A stretch of DNA of 25,597 nucleotides from DATFAS01 sp035254305 (lineage in GTDB: Bacteria > Bacillota > Bacilli > Aneurinibacillales > RAOX-1), in assembly GCA_035254305.1 (NCBI GenBank), contig DATFAS010000008.1, forward strand, positions 1 through 25,597, in the 5' to 3' direction. The notes under the pieces were generated by a model. That model was not told where the DNA came from. It was given only the letters and a program-made list of their open reading frames with translations, and searched no databases. This document shows, in pieces, positions 7,989-16,871 of this stretch. The position numbers and the translations under genes are program-made. Each line of letters opens with the position of its first letter. Positions within the stretch are counted from its first letter, which is position 1.

Positions 7989-8219
7989 TTATGAATCCTT
8001 GTTCCCATATTCATCAATTCTTCTTACTAAGTAAAACATCTTCCTATATATAAAATCTTTCGTATCCATTACTCCATGCTCAAGCATACGATCTATAATA
8101 TGCTGTGGAATTGACCACTCACATTGATATTGAGTAAAACGATAGATTGCATCTCCAACAACCTCTGTTGTAATTCCTTGATCTACTAGAGCAGAAACTA
8201 ATAGCTCTTTAGCATGCAT
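7989..8219 (-). CDS. Unrecognised 76-aa soluble protein
   Basis: A small, mostly helical protein without export signals. I see no catalytic motif and no family I can name. The ATG at 8219 is preceded by a G-rich site (seven G, then TAATTTC). It runs tail to tail with the 61-aa Cys-rich gene. Confidence 0.55.
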   Translation of the reverse strand: MHAKELLVSALVDQGITTEVVGDAIYRFTQYQCEWSIPQHIIDRMLEHGVMDTKDFIYRKMFYLVRRIDEYGNKDS

Positions 8220-8404
8220 GAAATTACCCCCCCTGCTCTTTTTTTACCATTATACTTGTAAACAGGGGAGTAGAAGCACTAGATTTTCAACAAATGCATG
8301 AAATCATATCTATTCTGCAAAACTTTCAAATTTTAAATATCCCAAACATGCCATTACTCGACAGATCCCTTGGAACATCAAGCCTATCGCCAACTGTTAG
8401 TTTC

Positions 8405-8449
8405 AAAAAAAGCCTTCAGGTTAGGAAAACTCACTTTCCTTAGAAGGCT
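8405..8449 (-). terminator. Rho-independent terminator of the TVP38/YugN-like/secreted unit
   Basis: On the - strand, AGCCTTC / GAAGGCT arms with an internal AGGAAA / TTTCCT pair are followed by seven T (complement of 8405-8411). It begins 9 nt after the stop of the 369-aa gene. Confidence 0.8.
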
Positions 8450-8458
8450 ATTTACGGA

Positions 8459-9568
8459 TTAAAAAGTAAATTGCTTGTTAAGTGAACCAACCTCTAGCTT
8501 CCACCGTTCTGTTAACCCTAAACGAACCAAATGAAAAACAAAATTTTTTCTTATTTCCTTTTCCTGAAGCAGTTTGATTCTTACAACTGCTGCTACCTCA
8601 GTATCTAGCCCTGTAGATGTAGTCTGTTCTTTCCGAAATGATTCAATTTTAATCCCCTCAATTTGTCTTTGCTTTTCTAAGAACCTTCTCCCTTCCTTCT
8701 GATCTCCTTGATTTATAAAGAAGGGTATTGCCCCCAGATCTCTTTCTTGAATGGCAGAAGTGAATAAAGTAATCATTTCCTCCGGGCTTCCCGAAACCAG
8801 ATGGTGAGTTAAATTCCCACTTGCTTTAAGAACCATATAATCATGACCGGGGTCCGGTAACTTTCGTTTGTGTGTAGTACTATCCTTAAAATGGATGCAA
8901 AAATGCCCAGGAAAGTTATTACCAGATATTGCTCCTGCACCATGTGGCATTCCATTCATAGAAGCTGCGATGCTGTGCCCACCGGATTTTACCAGAATAG
9001 CTCGACGCCTCCAACTCCATTTCCCTCCATAAATCTGTTTCATAATTTTTGAATCCTTAGCTGTTAGGGGCTGGACATCTGCATGTTTACTACCAGCTCT
9101 TCGCTGTACCGAGAAGGTCATTCCTGTTTCAAGATCAACCACATCGGCATAGCCCATTCGCGGGAAAAACTTTTGTACATCCTTCCAAGGCAACTCCTCA
9201 CCGTAATGATGCTTTTTTAAGGTTTCAAGAGAGGATTTTAGCTGTGATTTTACTTCTATGGATGGGAGCCATTTCAGTCTTTTTCGAGGCTGGTACAAAT
9301 TGAATGAATAGCCAACGATAAAGGATTCGTTGTCACCAATTTTTAGATAGGCATAAGGTATTTCTGGGAATTCATCGGTCTTCATCTTTTTGCTCTTCAT
9401 AATCTGCTTAGTAAGATCCATCCCTTCCATATAATATTGACTGATATACTGAGCATCTGGAGAAGCTTTCATGATTAGTGTCATTCCATCACCTGTTTTA
9501 GCCAAAGAAGAACTTGGAAAGATCCAACTAAGAGAAATGATAAGCAAAAGAAGAATAGCTTGAAGCAT
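8459..9568 (-). CDS. Secreted protein of unknown function with a His/Cys-rich core
   Basis: A 369-aa protein with a clear signal peptide (residues 1-23, cleavage near SLA/KT). The central part (about residues 135-250) has a pattern that looks catalytic: LETGMTFSVQRRAGSKHAD, WSWRRRAILV, HG at 209-210, and GHFCIHFKDSTTH at 221-233. It faintly recalls L,D-transpeptidases (a late His-Gly and a Cys near a second His), but I cannot assign it. Residues 262-369 look like a small alpha/beta domain of the NTF2-like type. The start at 9568 has GGGGG 7 nt upstream and gives a normal signal peptide. An ATG at 9601 overlaps the previous stop (TAATG) and remains possible. It is the last gene of a three-gene unit. 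Confidence 0.7.
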   Translation of the reverse strand: MLQAILLLLIISLSWIFPSSSLAKTGDGMTLIMKASPDAQYISQYYMEGMDLTKQIMKSKKMKTDEFPEIPYAYLKIGDNESFIVGYSFNLYQPRKRLKWLPSIEVKSQLKSSLETLKKHHYGEELPWKDVQKFFPRMGYADVVDLETGMTFSVQRRAGSKHADVQPLTAKDSKIMKQIYGGKWSWRRRAILVKSGGHSIAASMNGMPHGAGAISGNNFPGHFCIHFKDSTTHKRKLPDPGHDYMVLKASGNLTHHLVSGSPEEMITLFTSAIQERDLGAIPFFINQGDQKEGRRFLEKQRQIEGIKIESFRKEQTTSTGLDTEVAAVVRIKLLQEKEIRKNFVFHLVRLGLTERWKLEVGSLNKQFTF

Positions 9569-9600
9569 CCCTTTTCCCCCATTAAATAATAAGAGCCCCA

Positions 9601-10041
9601 TTACCTGGGGTCCTCACAAATATATGATTTAATCCTTTTAATGGCTTGTCTTGCCATTTCTTCTCTCCTCCGTTGGTCTCTAATCTCACCGTCTGTTTCC
9701 ACAGGCGTTTGAAATTGATTGACAAAGGCATTCGTTTGATAAGGCATTTGATCAATGAGTGGCAGAGAATCACTGGCAATTTCCCCTTGAACGACATGTC
9801 GAACAAGAAGAGGTTGTCCAAATTTAATCTGAGCCTCAGGCTCATTTAGATTCCCATCTACTGCTTCAATCGGCAACCGCAAAAAAATCGTTTCCGCACC
9901 ATCTTTCTCTAAGATCGTATCAAAGAAGCCCCCATCATAATCCCAATTTCCACCTAGAACAAATCCTTGGGATTCGAAGGGTTCTTTAATTTCTCCATAT
10001 ATTGCCTGTTTCCCAACAATATTTGACTGAATGGGTATCAT
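9601..10041 (-). CDS. YugN-like family protein
   Basis: A 146-aa soluble protein. The segment GFVLGGNWDYDGGFFD (about residues 26-41) and the following LRLPIEAVDG strand resemble the YugN family of Bacillales, whose function is unknown. The C-terminal 30 residues are basic and helical. The ATG has TTGGAGG with an 8-nt spacer. It lies 53 nt after the TVP38-like gene and ends just before the secreted 369-aa gene, so the three are probably one operon. Confidence 0.6.
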   Translation of the reverse strand: MIPIQSNIVGKQAIYGEIKEPFESQGFVLGGNWDYDGGFFDTILEKDGAETIFLRLPIEAVDGNLNEPEAQIKFGQPLLVRHVVQGEIASDSLPLIDQMPYQTNAFVNQFQTPVETDGEIRDQRRREEMARQAIKRIKSYICEDPR

Positions 10042-10094
10042 AAATTCGCCTCCAACAATTATTCTTCTTATAGATTCCCCATATCAAAAAAAAT

Positions 10095-10760
10095 TCATGA
10101 AATACTTATTTTTTTCTTTAGAACCCTGGCCCCAAGACCAACGACTACGATTAAAGTAAAAAGCAAGACAAAGAAACGAGTTTTATTGTGTGCAAAATGA
10201 AATAAATCATGTCCAATCATGGACTCTAGAAAAATGGCAGGAATTTTACCAAATACAGTAGCAAGACAGAAATATTTAAAGGAAATAGGCGCAATCCCCG
10301 CTGCTAAATTAACAGCCGCCGGTGGAATAACAGGGAATAACCGAAGAATAAAAATGGTTTTAAAGCTATTTCTCCCAAGAAAATGATTTACAGATTTAAT
10401 CTTAGGATATTTATTTATCCTACCTTGTGCCCATTCTCTACCTATTGTTCGGGCAATGAAGAACATGAAAATGGAACCAATCACCGCACTAATCCAATTG
10501 ACCAAAAATCCCCCCCACAGCCCAAAAACTAATACATTGGCCCCAGCTAGAATGAGAAAAGGAATGGCCGGAAAAAAAGTTTGCAGGATAATAAGTCCTC
10601 CTCCAATAACAGCTGCCCATGGGCCCAATCGTTGTAATAAGGCAGCTATCGTATCAACAGTCACCAGTGATAATTGATCTCGCAATAAAAAATACAAAAT
10701 AGTAGCGATCCCAACCACGAGAAAAACAAGAATCACCCATTTTTTCCACGCCTTGGTCAT
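10095..10760 (-). CDS. TVP38/TMEM64 (DedA-type, VTT domain) membrane protein
   Basis: A 221-aa protein with about five or six hydrophobic segments. The VTT-domain signatures are present: GANVLVFGLWGGFL, with FFIARTIGREW just after, then LRLFPVIPPAAVNLAAG at about residues 140-157. DedA/TVP38 proteins move lipids or lipid carriers across membranes in several bacteria; the substrate here is unknown. The ATG is preceded by GGGAGAGGTG. It is the first gene of a three-gene - strand unit and is divergent from the subtilase gene. Confidence 0.88.
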   Translation of the reverse strand: MTKAWKKWVILVFLVVGIATILYFLLRDQLSLVTVDTIAALLQRLGPWAAVIGGGLIILQTFFPAIPFLILAGANVLVFGLWGGFLVNWISAVIGSIFMFFIARTIGREWAQGRINKYPKIKSVNHFLGRNSFKTIFILRLFPVIPPAAVNLAAGIAPISFKYFCLATVFGKIPAIFLESMIGHDLFHFAHNKTRFFVLLFTLIVVVGLGARVLKKKISIS

Positions 10761-10885
10761 TTCGATTCACCTCTCCCTTTTATCTTTTGTCAGGAGAATC
10801 AATTATAAACGAATGACTGTATTATCCTAGCAAGTCTGCTTTTAACCCAATTCCTTCTCTGTTCATATGATGAAGGTAAAATACG

Positions 10886-11995
10886 ATGAGGCAGGCGAAA
10901 AGATCAATGAAGAATAAGCGAGATAAGCTATTAGTGACATTTACCGAAGAACAAGACTACCTTCAGTTCTATCGTAATTTGCCAAAACAAATAAAAAAAC
11001 GAATAAAGTCTTACCATCATTGGCATTCTGTTAGTATCTTAGATGAAGATTATGAACAGCTCAAGGACCGATTTCCGATAGAAACAAATGAAACCCCAAA
11101 AAAAGTCTATATTGAAACAAATATCCCATACAGGATCCATCAAATATCCATGAATGATCAGATCATTCCTTGGGGAATTTCTAGCATCAAGGCACCTGAG
11201 GCATGGTCGAACTCACAAGGACAAGGAATAAAAATAGGAATTATAGATACAGGAATTGATGCCACGCATCCTGATTTACGGGGTAGAATGTTCGGCGGGA
11301 TAAATACAGCAGATAAAACAAGCCCTTTTGTTGATCCAAACGGACATGGAACACATATTGCCGGTATCATTGCAGCTATTAACAATCACTTTGGTGTTGT
11401 TGGTGTGGCTCCCCTGAGCCACTTATACTCTATAAAAGCTTTTCGCGCAGATGGCACCGCTTTATTAACAGATCTAGCTGATGCCATTCATTGGGCAATG
11501 AATGAGAACATCCAAATCTTAAATATGAGTTTTGGATCCAGCGAAACAAGTGTTACTCTTCAGAAGGCCCTTCAAGCAGCACTTCGGCATGGCGTGATTA
11601 TGGTTGCTTCTGCAGGAAATAATGGCAAGACAGTGGATTATCCAGCGAAATATTCTGAAGTTTTTGCAGTTGGTGCGATTCAGTCAAATAAAAAGGTAGC
11701 TGAGTTCAGTAGCCACGGGAAAGAGTTAAATTATGTGGCACCCGGTGTAGATATCCTTTCAACCTGGCCGGTTTCCCCCTATTACAATTCCCTTTCTGGA
11801 ACTTCTATGGCTGCTCCGCATATTTCCGCTATTTGCGCCCTCCTTCTTACCCAGAAAAACAATTTAACCCCAGCCCAGGTCAAATCAATCCTTGATCAAT
11901 CAGCAGTTAAGCTTCCAGGGGTATCTAGCCATAAACAAGGTAAAGGAGTGGTTATGGCATCGAAAGCTGTGGGTCAACTAAATGATCGAATCTAG
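10886..11995 (+). CDS. Subtilisin-family (S8) serine protease without signal peptide
   Basis: A 369-aa protease with the complete triad: Asp121 in IIDTGID, His154 in NGHGTH and Ser307 in SGTSMAAPH, plus the oxyanion Asn245 in SAGNNG. About 105 residues precede the catalytic domain and resemble an inhibitor-type propeptide (KLLVTFTEEQDYLQFY). The N-terminus is MRQAKRSMKNKRDK, with no hydrophobic export segment. The enzyme therefore appears to act inside the cell, or in the mother cell or spore, or to be exported by a route not visible here. It is not of the short-propeptide IspA type. Start: GAAGGT lies 8 nt before the ATG. No clear terminator follows. Confidence 0.9.
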   Translation: MRQAKRSMKNKRDKLLVTFTEEQDYLQFYRNLPKQIKKRIKSYHHWHSVSILDEDYEQLKDRFPIETNETPKKVYIETNIPYRIHQISMNDQIIPWGISSIKAPEAWSNSQGQGIKIGIIDTGIDATHPDLRGRMFGGINTADKTSPFVDPNGHGTHIAGIIAAINNHFGVVGVAPLSHLYSIKAFRADGTALLTDLADAIHWAMNENIQILNMSFGSSETSVTLQKALQAALRHGVIMVASAGNNGKTVDYPAKYSEVFAVGAIQSNKKVAEFSSHGKELNYVAPGVDILSTWPVSPYYNSLSGTSMAAPHISAICALLLTQKNNLTPAQVKSILDQSAVKLPGVSSHKQGKGVVMASKAVGQLNDRI

Positions 11996-12023
11996 GGGGA
12001 AGGATTTCCTCCCAGATCACGAC

Positions 12024-13328
12024 CTAAAGCCTTCTACCCACACCCCAATAAGAGAAGCCAACTTTCCTCATTTCCTTTGGATTTAGCACATTACGTCCAT
12101 CAAACAAATAGTTATCCTCCATTAATTCTTTGACCCTTCTCCAATCTATCTCTAGAAACATCCTCCATTCTGTACACAATACAATAGCATCCGATTGAGA
12201 CACAGCCTCATAAGGATCTTCCGTAACAATAATTTCTGAAAATCTCTCTTTCACCTTGTCATTTACAATGGGATCATAGGCCATAACAAATGCACCAAGC
12301 TCTAAAAATTTGGGTATTAATTTTAGCGATGGTGCTTCACGAATATCGTCTGTTTCGGGTTTAAAGGATAGCCCCAGTAGAGCCACTTTTTTCCCATGAA
12401 GTCCATTCATAATTTTTGACATTTGTTCAACAAACCAATTTGGCTGTGTAAAATTAACCTCCTGTACATGCTGTAAAATAGACATTTCCATATGAGCTTG
12501 GTTACCCATAGAACAAAGTGCTGAAACATCTTTGGGAAAACACGACCCCCCGAATCCGATCCCTGCCTTTAAGAAATGATCTCCTATTCTTTGGTCGAGT
12601 CCCATCCCTTTTGCTACTTCTGTAATATCGACATTTAGACGATCACACAGCCTTGCAAGCTCATTCATGAAGGATATTTTGGTGGCGAGGAAAGCGTTCG
12701 AGGCATATTTGATCATTTCAGCGTTACGTGGTGTTGTTACAATTTTGGGAGCTTCTAATGCTGCATAAACCCCAAGCATTTTTTCTGTTGCTACTTCTGA
12801 AGAACACCCTAGAACAATTCGTTGGGGCTCTCTAGCATCCTGAAGTGCCTTTCCCTCTTGCAAAAATTCAGGATTGGAAACCACATCTATATTTGCTTCT
12901 ATTTCTCTTGCTTTCATTTCATGAAGGATTAATTCTTTCACTCGGTCAGCGGTTCCAACTGGAACAGTACTTTTATTCACCACGATTTTATCATGACGAA
13001 CTGTTCTTCCAATTTCCTTAGCTACCTGTTCTACATAGGTCATATTGGGTTCTCCATTAGGTAAAGACGGAGTACCTACCGCGATAAATATAATATCAGC
13101 GAAATCAACTGCCTCTTGGATGCTAGTCGTAAACTGTAAGGCCCCATCCTTTAACAGCTGTTGAAGGAGTGGCTCTAAACCTGGTTCATATATAGGTAGA
13201 GTACCAAGCTTTAGCTTCCTGATCTTTTCTTTATCAATATCCACACCCATTATTTCATGGCTTAATTCGCCAAGTGAAGCAGCGGTGGTGACTCCGACGT
13301 ACCCCGTACCAATGACGGCTATCTTCAT
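12024..13328 (-). CDS. ugd: UDP-glucose 6-dehydrogenase
   Basis: Oxidises UDP-glucose to UDP-glucuronate with two NAD+. It has the Rossmann motif GTGYVG (residues 7-12), the substrate segment EMIKYASNAFLATKISFMNE and the catalytic Cys263 in GFGGSCFPKD. The length of 434 aa matches B. subtilis TuaD and relatives. The ATG at 13328 starts the canonical MKIAVIG; the frame stays open upstream to 13394 without support. It lies downstream of the GT2 terminator, so it is probably a separate transcript. It may feed glucuronate, or a further modified acid sugar, into the surface polysaccharide. A UDP-N-acetylsugar substrate is less likely but cannot be excluded. Confidence 0.92.
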   Translation of the reverse strand: MKIAVIGTGYVGVTTAASLGELSHEIMGVDIDKEKIRKLKLGTLPIYEPGLEPLLQQLLKDGALQFTTSIQEAVDFADIIFIAVGTPSLPNGEPNMTYVEQVAKEIGRTVRHDKIVVNKSTVPVGTADRVKELILHEMKAREIEANIDVVSNPEFLQEGKALQDAREPQRIVLGCSSEVATEKMLGVYAALEAPKIVTTPRNAEMIKYASNAFLATKISFMNELARLCDRLNVDITEVAKGMGLDQRIGDHFLKAGIGFGGSCFPKDVSALCSMGNQAHMEMSILQHVQEVNFTQPNWFVEQMSKIMNGLHGKKVALLGLSFKPETDDIREAPSLKLIPKFLELGAFVMAYDPIVNDKVKERFSEIIVTEDPYEAVSQSDAIVLCTEWRMFLEIDWRRVKELMEDNYLFDGRNVLNPKEMRKVGFSYWGVGRRL

Positions 13329-13461
13329 CCTTCTCACCCTCATAATAAAATTTAAATATATTAACACTCTATTCCACACAAACCTAGCAGGCATGGAGTT
13401 CTACCTATCAGATGAAAATTTAGTCACCTGTCCTAATCATGTACTTTGGTTAAAGATGAAA

Positions 13462-13491
13462 TAAAAAGAAAAAACCCTATGTTAGGGTTTT
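13462..13491 (-). terminator. Terminator of the gmd-GT2 operon
   Basis: AAAACCCTA / TAGGGTTTT arms with a 3-nt loop are followed on the - strand by TTTCTTTTTA. The stop codon of the glycosyltransferase gene lies inside the hairpin, so its last codons form one arm. Confidence 0.85.
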
Positions 13492-14280
13492 AGAGTTAGG
13501 AATTAATCGATTTACGATAAGAAGCCCATTTCGATATCCAAAATCAGCCCTATATTTATTTCCCCACTTGAATAAATATTTTTGGACGAGTTCCTTTCTA
13601 AGTTTATTTCTAGCCTGATACATACTCTTATTAGTCAGCTGCAAGGTATGTTTTCTACGATGATAGAGAACCTTATTAATCCAGTGAAAAGGATATTTTT
13701 CTATGAGCTTTGTACATATTCTTCGATCCTCCATAATACGACCCCCAAATTCATCATCTATATCCCATCCTCCAACTGTTCGTAGCGCTTCGGTCCGATA
13801 GCATCTAGGATGGAGCATATAGGTCAAATAGATAAGAAAATCATATTTGTTCGGAAAATCCCTGTGTTTGATAAGTTTTTTCCTAATCCATTTACCATCT
13901 TGCTGCTGAAACCAAAGGCAGACATTTCCATAATAAAGAGCTGCATTCGGCTTCCTTAGAAATGCACGACTAAATTGTGCAAGGGTATCCTTAGCCAGCC
14001 AATCATCAGAATCTAATTGAACAAAATAATTCGTATCAATCGATTGAAGAGCTTTATTTAATACATGGGATATCCCTTTATTTTCAGGGAGTTGGATGAG
14101 TTGGATCCGAGGATCTTTTAAATAAGGGGTAACTTTTTCAATTGTTTGATCCGTCGATGCGTCATCAAGAATGAGTAATTTCCATTTCTTTGTCGTCTGC
14201 TGTATAACACTGTTTATTGCCTTTCCGATATAGTCTGCTCGGTTGTAGGAAGGAATGACCACTGTTATCGTCTTATCCAT
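13477..14280 (-). CDS. Family 2 glycosyltransferase
   Basis: A GT-A fold enzyme of 267 aa, expected to act at the cytoplasmic face on a growing glycan. Visible are VVIPSYNRADYI at the N-terminus, ILDDASTD (about residues 37-44), the metal-binding DSDD at 90-93 and a later ED near residue 185. No membrane helix is present. Two ATGs lie six bases apart; AGGAGGG is 6 nt before the one at 14280 and touches the one at 14286, so 14280 is the likely start. It is the last gene of the operon, 14 nt after manC. The donor and acceptor are not predictable from sequence. Confidence 0.9.
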   Translation of the reverse strand: MDKTITVVIPSYNRADYIGKAINSVIQQTTKKWKLLILDDASTDQTIEKVTPYLKDPRIQLIQLPENKGISHVLNKALQSIDTNYFVQLDSDDWLAKDTLAQFSRAFLRKPNAALYYGNVCLWFQQQDGKWIRKKLIKHRDFPNKYDFLIYLTYMLHPRCYRTEALRTVGGWDIDDEFGGRIMEDRRICTKLIEKYPFHWINKVLYHRRKHTLQLTNKSMYQARNKLRKELVQKYLFKWGNKYRADFGYRNGLLIVNRLIPNSKTLT

Positions 14281-14294
14281 GACCATCCCTCCTA

Positions 14295-15662
14295 TTATTG
14301 GTTAGCATGTTCATTTCTTATCTCTTCCCATGCCATAGCAATCCTTAGAATATCCTCTTCAACTAGCTCTGATCCCATCTGCACCTCGATAAATTCAAGC
14401 TCTGTAATTGCTTTAATCCCATGTTTTGCCCCTATGGGGATCTTCACCACGTCTCCTTGTTTCACTAAACTTATCTTCCCATCTAATATAAATTCACCCG
14501 TTCCCTTTATGATCGTCCATATTTCAGATCGCTTGTTATGGACTTGATAGCTTAGATTTTTTCCAGGTGTCACCTGAATTAACTTGGTCAATACCAACAT
14601 ATGGTCTTGCTGGGCATGAAAATCAAGAATACGATAGGTTCCCCAACGTTTTTCTTCATACATGGGGCGTTGTTTAATTTTCTCGACCATTTCTTTAATC
14701 TTAGGACTAGAGGATAATTCACAAACAAGAATTCCATCTGGACTTGCAGCGATAACGGTGTTTGATAGCCCCGCACTAATAATCGGAATATCCAATTCGT
14801 TAATTAAAAAGGTATTCTTTGAATTTTCCTGTATCATCCCTTCACCAATGACTGTGGTACCCATTTCCTCTGTAAGAGTATTCCATGTACCGAGGTCTTT
14901 CCAACTCCCTTGATAAGGAAGCACGACTAATCGTTCTAATTTTTCAATAACCTCGTAATCAAAGCTATTACGTGGTAGTTGATTATAGTGCGCAATAAGA
15001 TCATCATATTGGATGGGTATTCCCTTTTGGGCTAGGAATTGAATCATAAACTTTAGTCTAAAGGCAAAAACTCCGGCATTCCACCACGCATTTTGTTTCA
15101 CTAATTTTTCAGCTTCATGTGTTTGGGGTTTTTCAACAAACCTGCTGACAGGATGGAACCTATTGGTAGGTGATAGTTTGGGGACTATATAACCATATTT
15201 CTCCGAGGGGTATGTTGGGTGAATTCCGATTAATGCCATGTCGATATCCGAGCCTTGTTCAATAATCTCTTCTAATTCTTTAATTTTCTCAAAGAAATCT
15301 AATTCCACATATGGATCGACCGGTATAATACAAATGACCTCATCTTGACTAATTCCTTCAACAGAAGAAAGATAGACGATTGCTGAGGTAATTGCAGCAA
15401 ATGTATCTCGCTGCATCGGTTCTATAATTAAAGGAGCCTCTGTCCCTAATTGATTTTGAATTAAATCAACCTGTGAGCTTGTGGAGGCGATATAGACTGA
15501 ATCAGCAAGATTTACGGTTTTCAATTGACCCCAAATCCTCTCAAGCATCGATTCCATTTTCTTTTTTCCATTTAATAATCGGAGAAATTGCTTTGCTCTT
15601 GTCTGATTGGATAAAGGCCAAAGCCGTTTACCTGAACCCCCTGACAAAAGAATAATTTTCAT
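14295..15662 (-). CDS. manC: Mannose-1-phosphate guanylyltransferase with C-terminal cupin (ManC type)
   Basis: Makes GDP-mannose from mannose-1-phosphate and GTP, the entry step for the GDP-sugars of this operon. The N-terminal domain has the pyrophosphorylase motif GGSGKRLWP (residues 8-16), EPMQRDTFAA (81-90) and FVEKP (175-179). Residues 338-445 form a mannose-6-phosphate-isomerase-type cupin. In that cupin the usual H-x-H reads HNK at 375-377, and EHW reads EIW, so two metal-type histidines are missing and isomerase activity is doubtful. Length is 455 aa. AAAGGAT precedes the ATG. No phosphomannomutase gene lies in the window. Confidence 0.9.
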   Translation of the reverse strand: MKIILLSGGSGKRLWPLSNQTRAKQFLRLLNGKKKMESMLERIWGQLKTVNLADSVYIASTSSQVDLIQNQLGTEAPLIIEPMQRDTFAAITSAIVYLSSVEGISQDEVICIIPVDPYVELDFFEKIKELEEIIEQGSDIDMALIGIHPTYPSEKYGYIVPKLSPTNRFHPVSRFVEKPQTHEAEKLVKQNAWWNAGVFAFRLKFMIQFLAQKGIPIQYDDLIAHYNQLPRNSFDYEVIEKLERLVVLPYQGSWKDLGTWNTLTEEMGTTVIGEGMIQENSKNTFLINELDIPIISAGLSNTVIAASPDGILVCELSSSPKIKEMVEKIKQRPMYEEKRWGTYRILDFHAQQDHMLVLTKLIQVTPGKNLSYQVHNKRSEIWTIIKGTGEFILDGKISLVKQGDVVKIPIGAKHGIKAITELEFIEVQMGSELVEEDILRIAMAWEEIRNEHANQ

Positions 15663-15701
15663 AGAATCTATCCTTTCAAATCCTAACGTTTAACCATACC
15701 T

Positions 15702-16871
15702 TCATAATTCACTTAAAGTATCGGAGAGCAAAACCAATAGATTGGATATATCATAATGATGATTTCCCACAAAGAAACCATTCTGATCCACCCATTCAGC
15801 ATTTTGCAGTGCTCCATGTATCTCATAGTTAAACCATCTAAGAACCTCGTTCTTGGCAAAATTACCAGCAACAATAGGACGACATTCAATTTGATTTTTT
15901 TGTAGTGCTTTAATAACAGCTTTTCGCTGGAAGGGAGCATCCTTACCAATCACTAGCGAAAATCCAAACCAACTACTATTCCCGATTTCCTGCTGTATAA
16001 GAAAATGAGGATTTTGGATGAATAAACTCTGAAATAACTGTGCATTCTTCCTTCTCTGTTCTAGAAATTGTGGAAGCTTCTTTAATTGTTCCAATCCAAT
16101 TGCTCCACTTAATTCCAATGGCCGCACATTATAGCCTGGAAGTACGAAACGAAATGATTCTTCAAAAGGATCATCACTTTTAGCTCCACAAACCTTATTT
16201 ACTATCGGTAAATTCCGTGTCCAGCCGTGGGCCCTAAGAGATAACAGGATATGATAGAGCTCTTCATCATCAGTGACAATCATTCCCCCCTCCATTGTAG
16301 AGATGTGATGACTAAAGAAGCTGCTATATGTTCCAAGGATACCGAAAGTCCCCGTTTGCTTACCCTCAAATTCAGCCCCTAACGATTCACAGTTATCTTC
16401 TACAATCCATATATCTCTATTACCAATGATCAATTTGATCTGTGAAAAGTCATTGGAATTCCCTAAGAGATTGACAACTATGATCATTCTTGTTTGTTCT
16501 GTTACGGCATTTCTCAGTGCATCCAAGTCATAATTAAGAGTAGTTAATTCAATATCCACAAATTTCAATTTTAATCCATATTGATATAATGGATAGTACG
16601 TTGTTGGCCAAGAAACTGCTGGAACAATCACTTCATCTCCTGGTTTTAAGCTGTTCATCTCCCTATAGAATAAACTTGCAACCGCTAGAAGATTAGCTGA
16701 TGAACCTGAGTTGACCATCACTCCATACTTACTACCCACAAAGCTGGCAAATTGGTGTTCATATTCTGAAACCTCCTTGCCCATTGTAAACATACCTGAA
16801 TCTACAACCCTTTTGATCGCATTCAATTCCGCCTCATCCCAAGTCGTACTGGCAAGGGGGTATTTATTCAT
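15702..16871 (-). CDS. colD: GDP-4-keto-6-deoxy-D-mannose 3-dehydratase (ColD type)
   Basis: A 389-aa enzyme of the DegT/DnrJ/EryC1 PLP fold. In aminotransferases of this fold a lysine binds PLP; here the segment FFSHHISTMEGG places His188-His189 at that position. This replacement marks the C3-dehydratases ColD and RfbH. EDNCES at 158-163, NYPLAS-like KYPLAS at the N-terminus, and the stretch from RAHGWTRNLP to FVLPGYNVRP resemble E. coli ColD as I remember it. ColD removes the C3 hydroxyl of GDP-4-keto-6-deoxymannose using PLP and glutamate. The gene overlaps colC by 4 nt (ATGA), and both lie with gmd and manC. The alternative RfbH acts on CDP sugars, and no CDP-sugar genes are present. Confidence 0.88.
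   Translation of the reverse strand: MNKYPLASTTWDEAELNAIKRVVDSGMFTMGKEVSEYEHQFASFVGSKYGVMVNSGSSANLLAVASLFYREMNSLKPGDEVIVPAVSWPTTYYPLYQYGLKLKFVDIELTTLNYDLDALRNAVTEQTRMIIVVNLLGNSNDFSQIKLIIGNRDIWIVEDNCESLGAEFEGKQTGTFGILGTYSSFFSHHISTMEGGMIVTDDEELYHILLSLRAHGWTRNLPIVNKVCGAKSDDPFEESFRFVLPGYNVRPLELSGAIGLEQLKKLPQFLEQRRKNAQLFQSLFIQNPHFLIQQEIGNSSWFGFSLVIGKDAPFQRKAVIKALQKNQIECRPIVAGNFAKNEVLRWFNYEIHGALQNAEWVDQNGFFVGNHHYDISNLLVLLSDTLSEL

Noticed and set aside
8294..8443. 49-codon + strand frame MHEIISIL...
   Set aside because: There is no ribosome-binding site and it runs into the terminator hairpin of the convergent gene.
11995..12014. Hairpin between the subtilase and ugd stops
   Set aside because: The G-rich/C-rich arms pair imperfectly and neither strand has a T run, so a terminator call is not supported.
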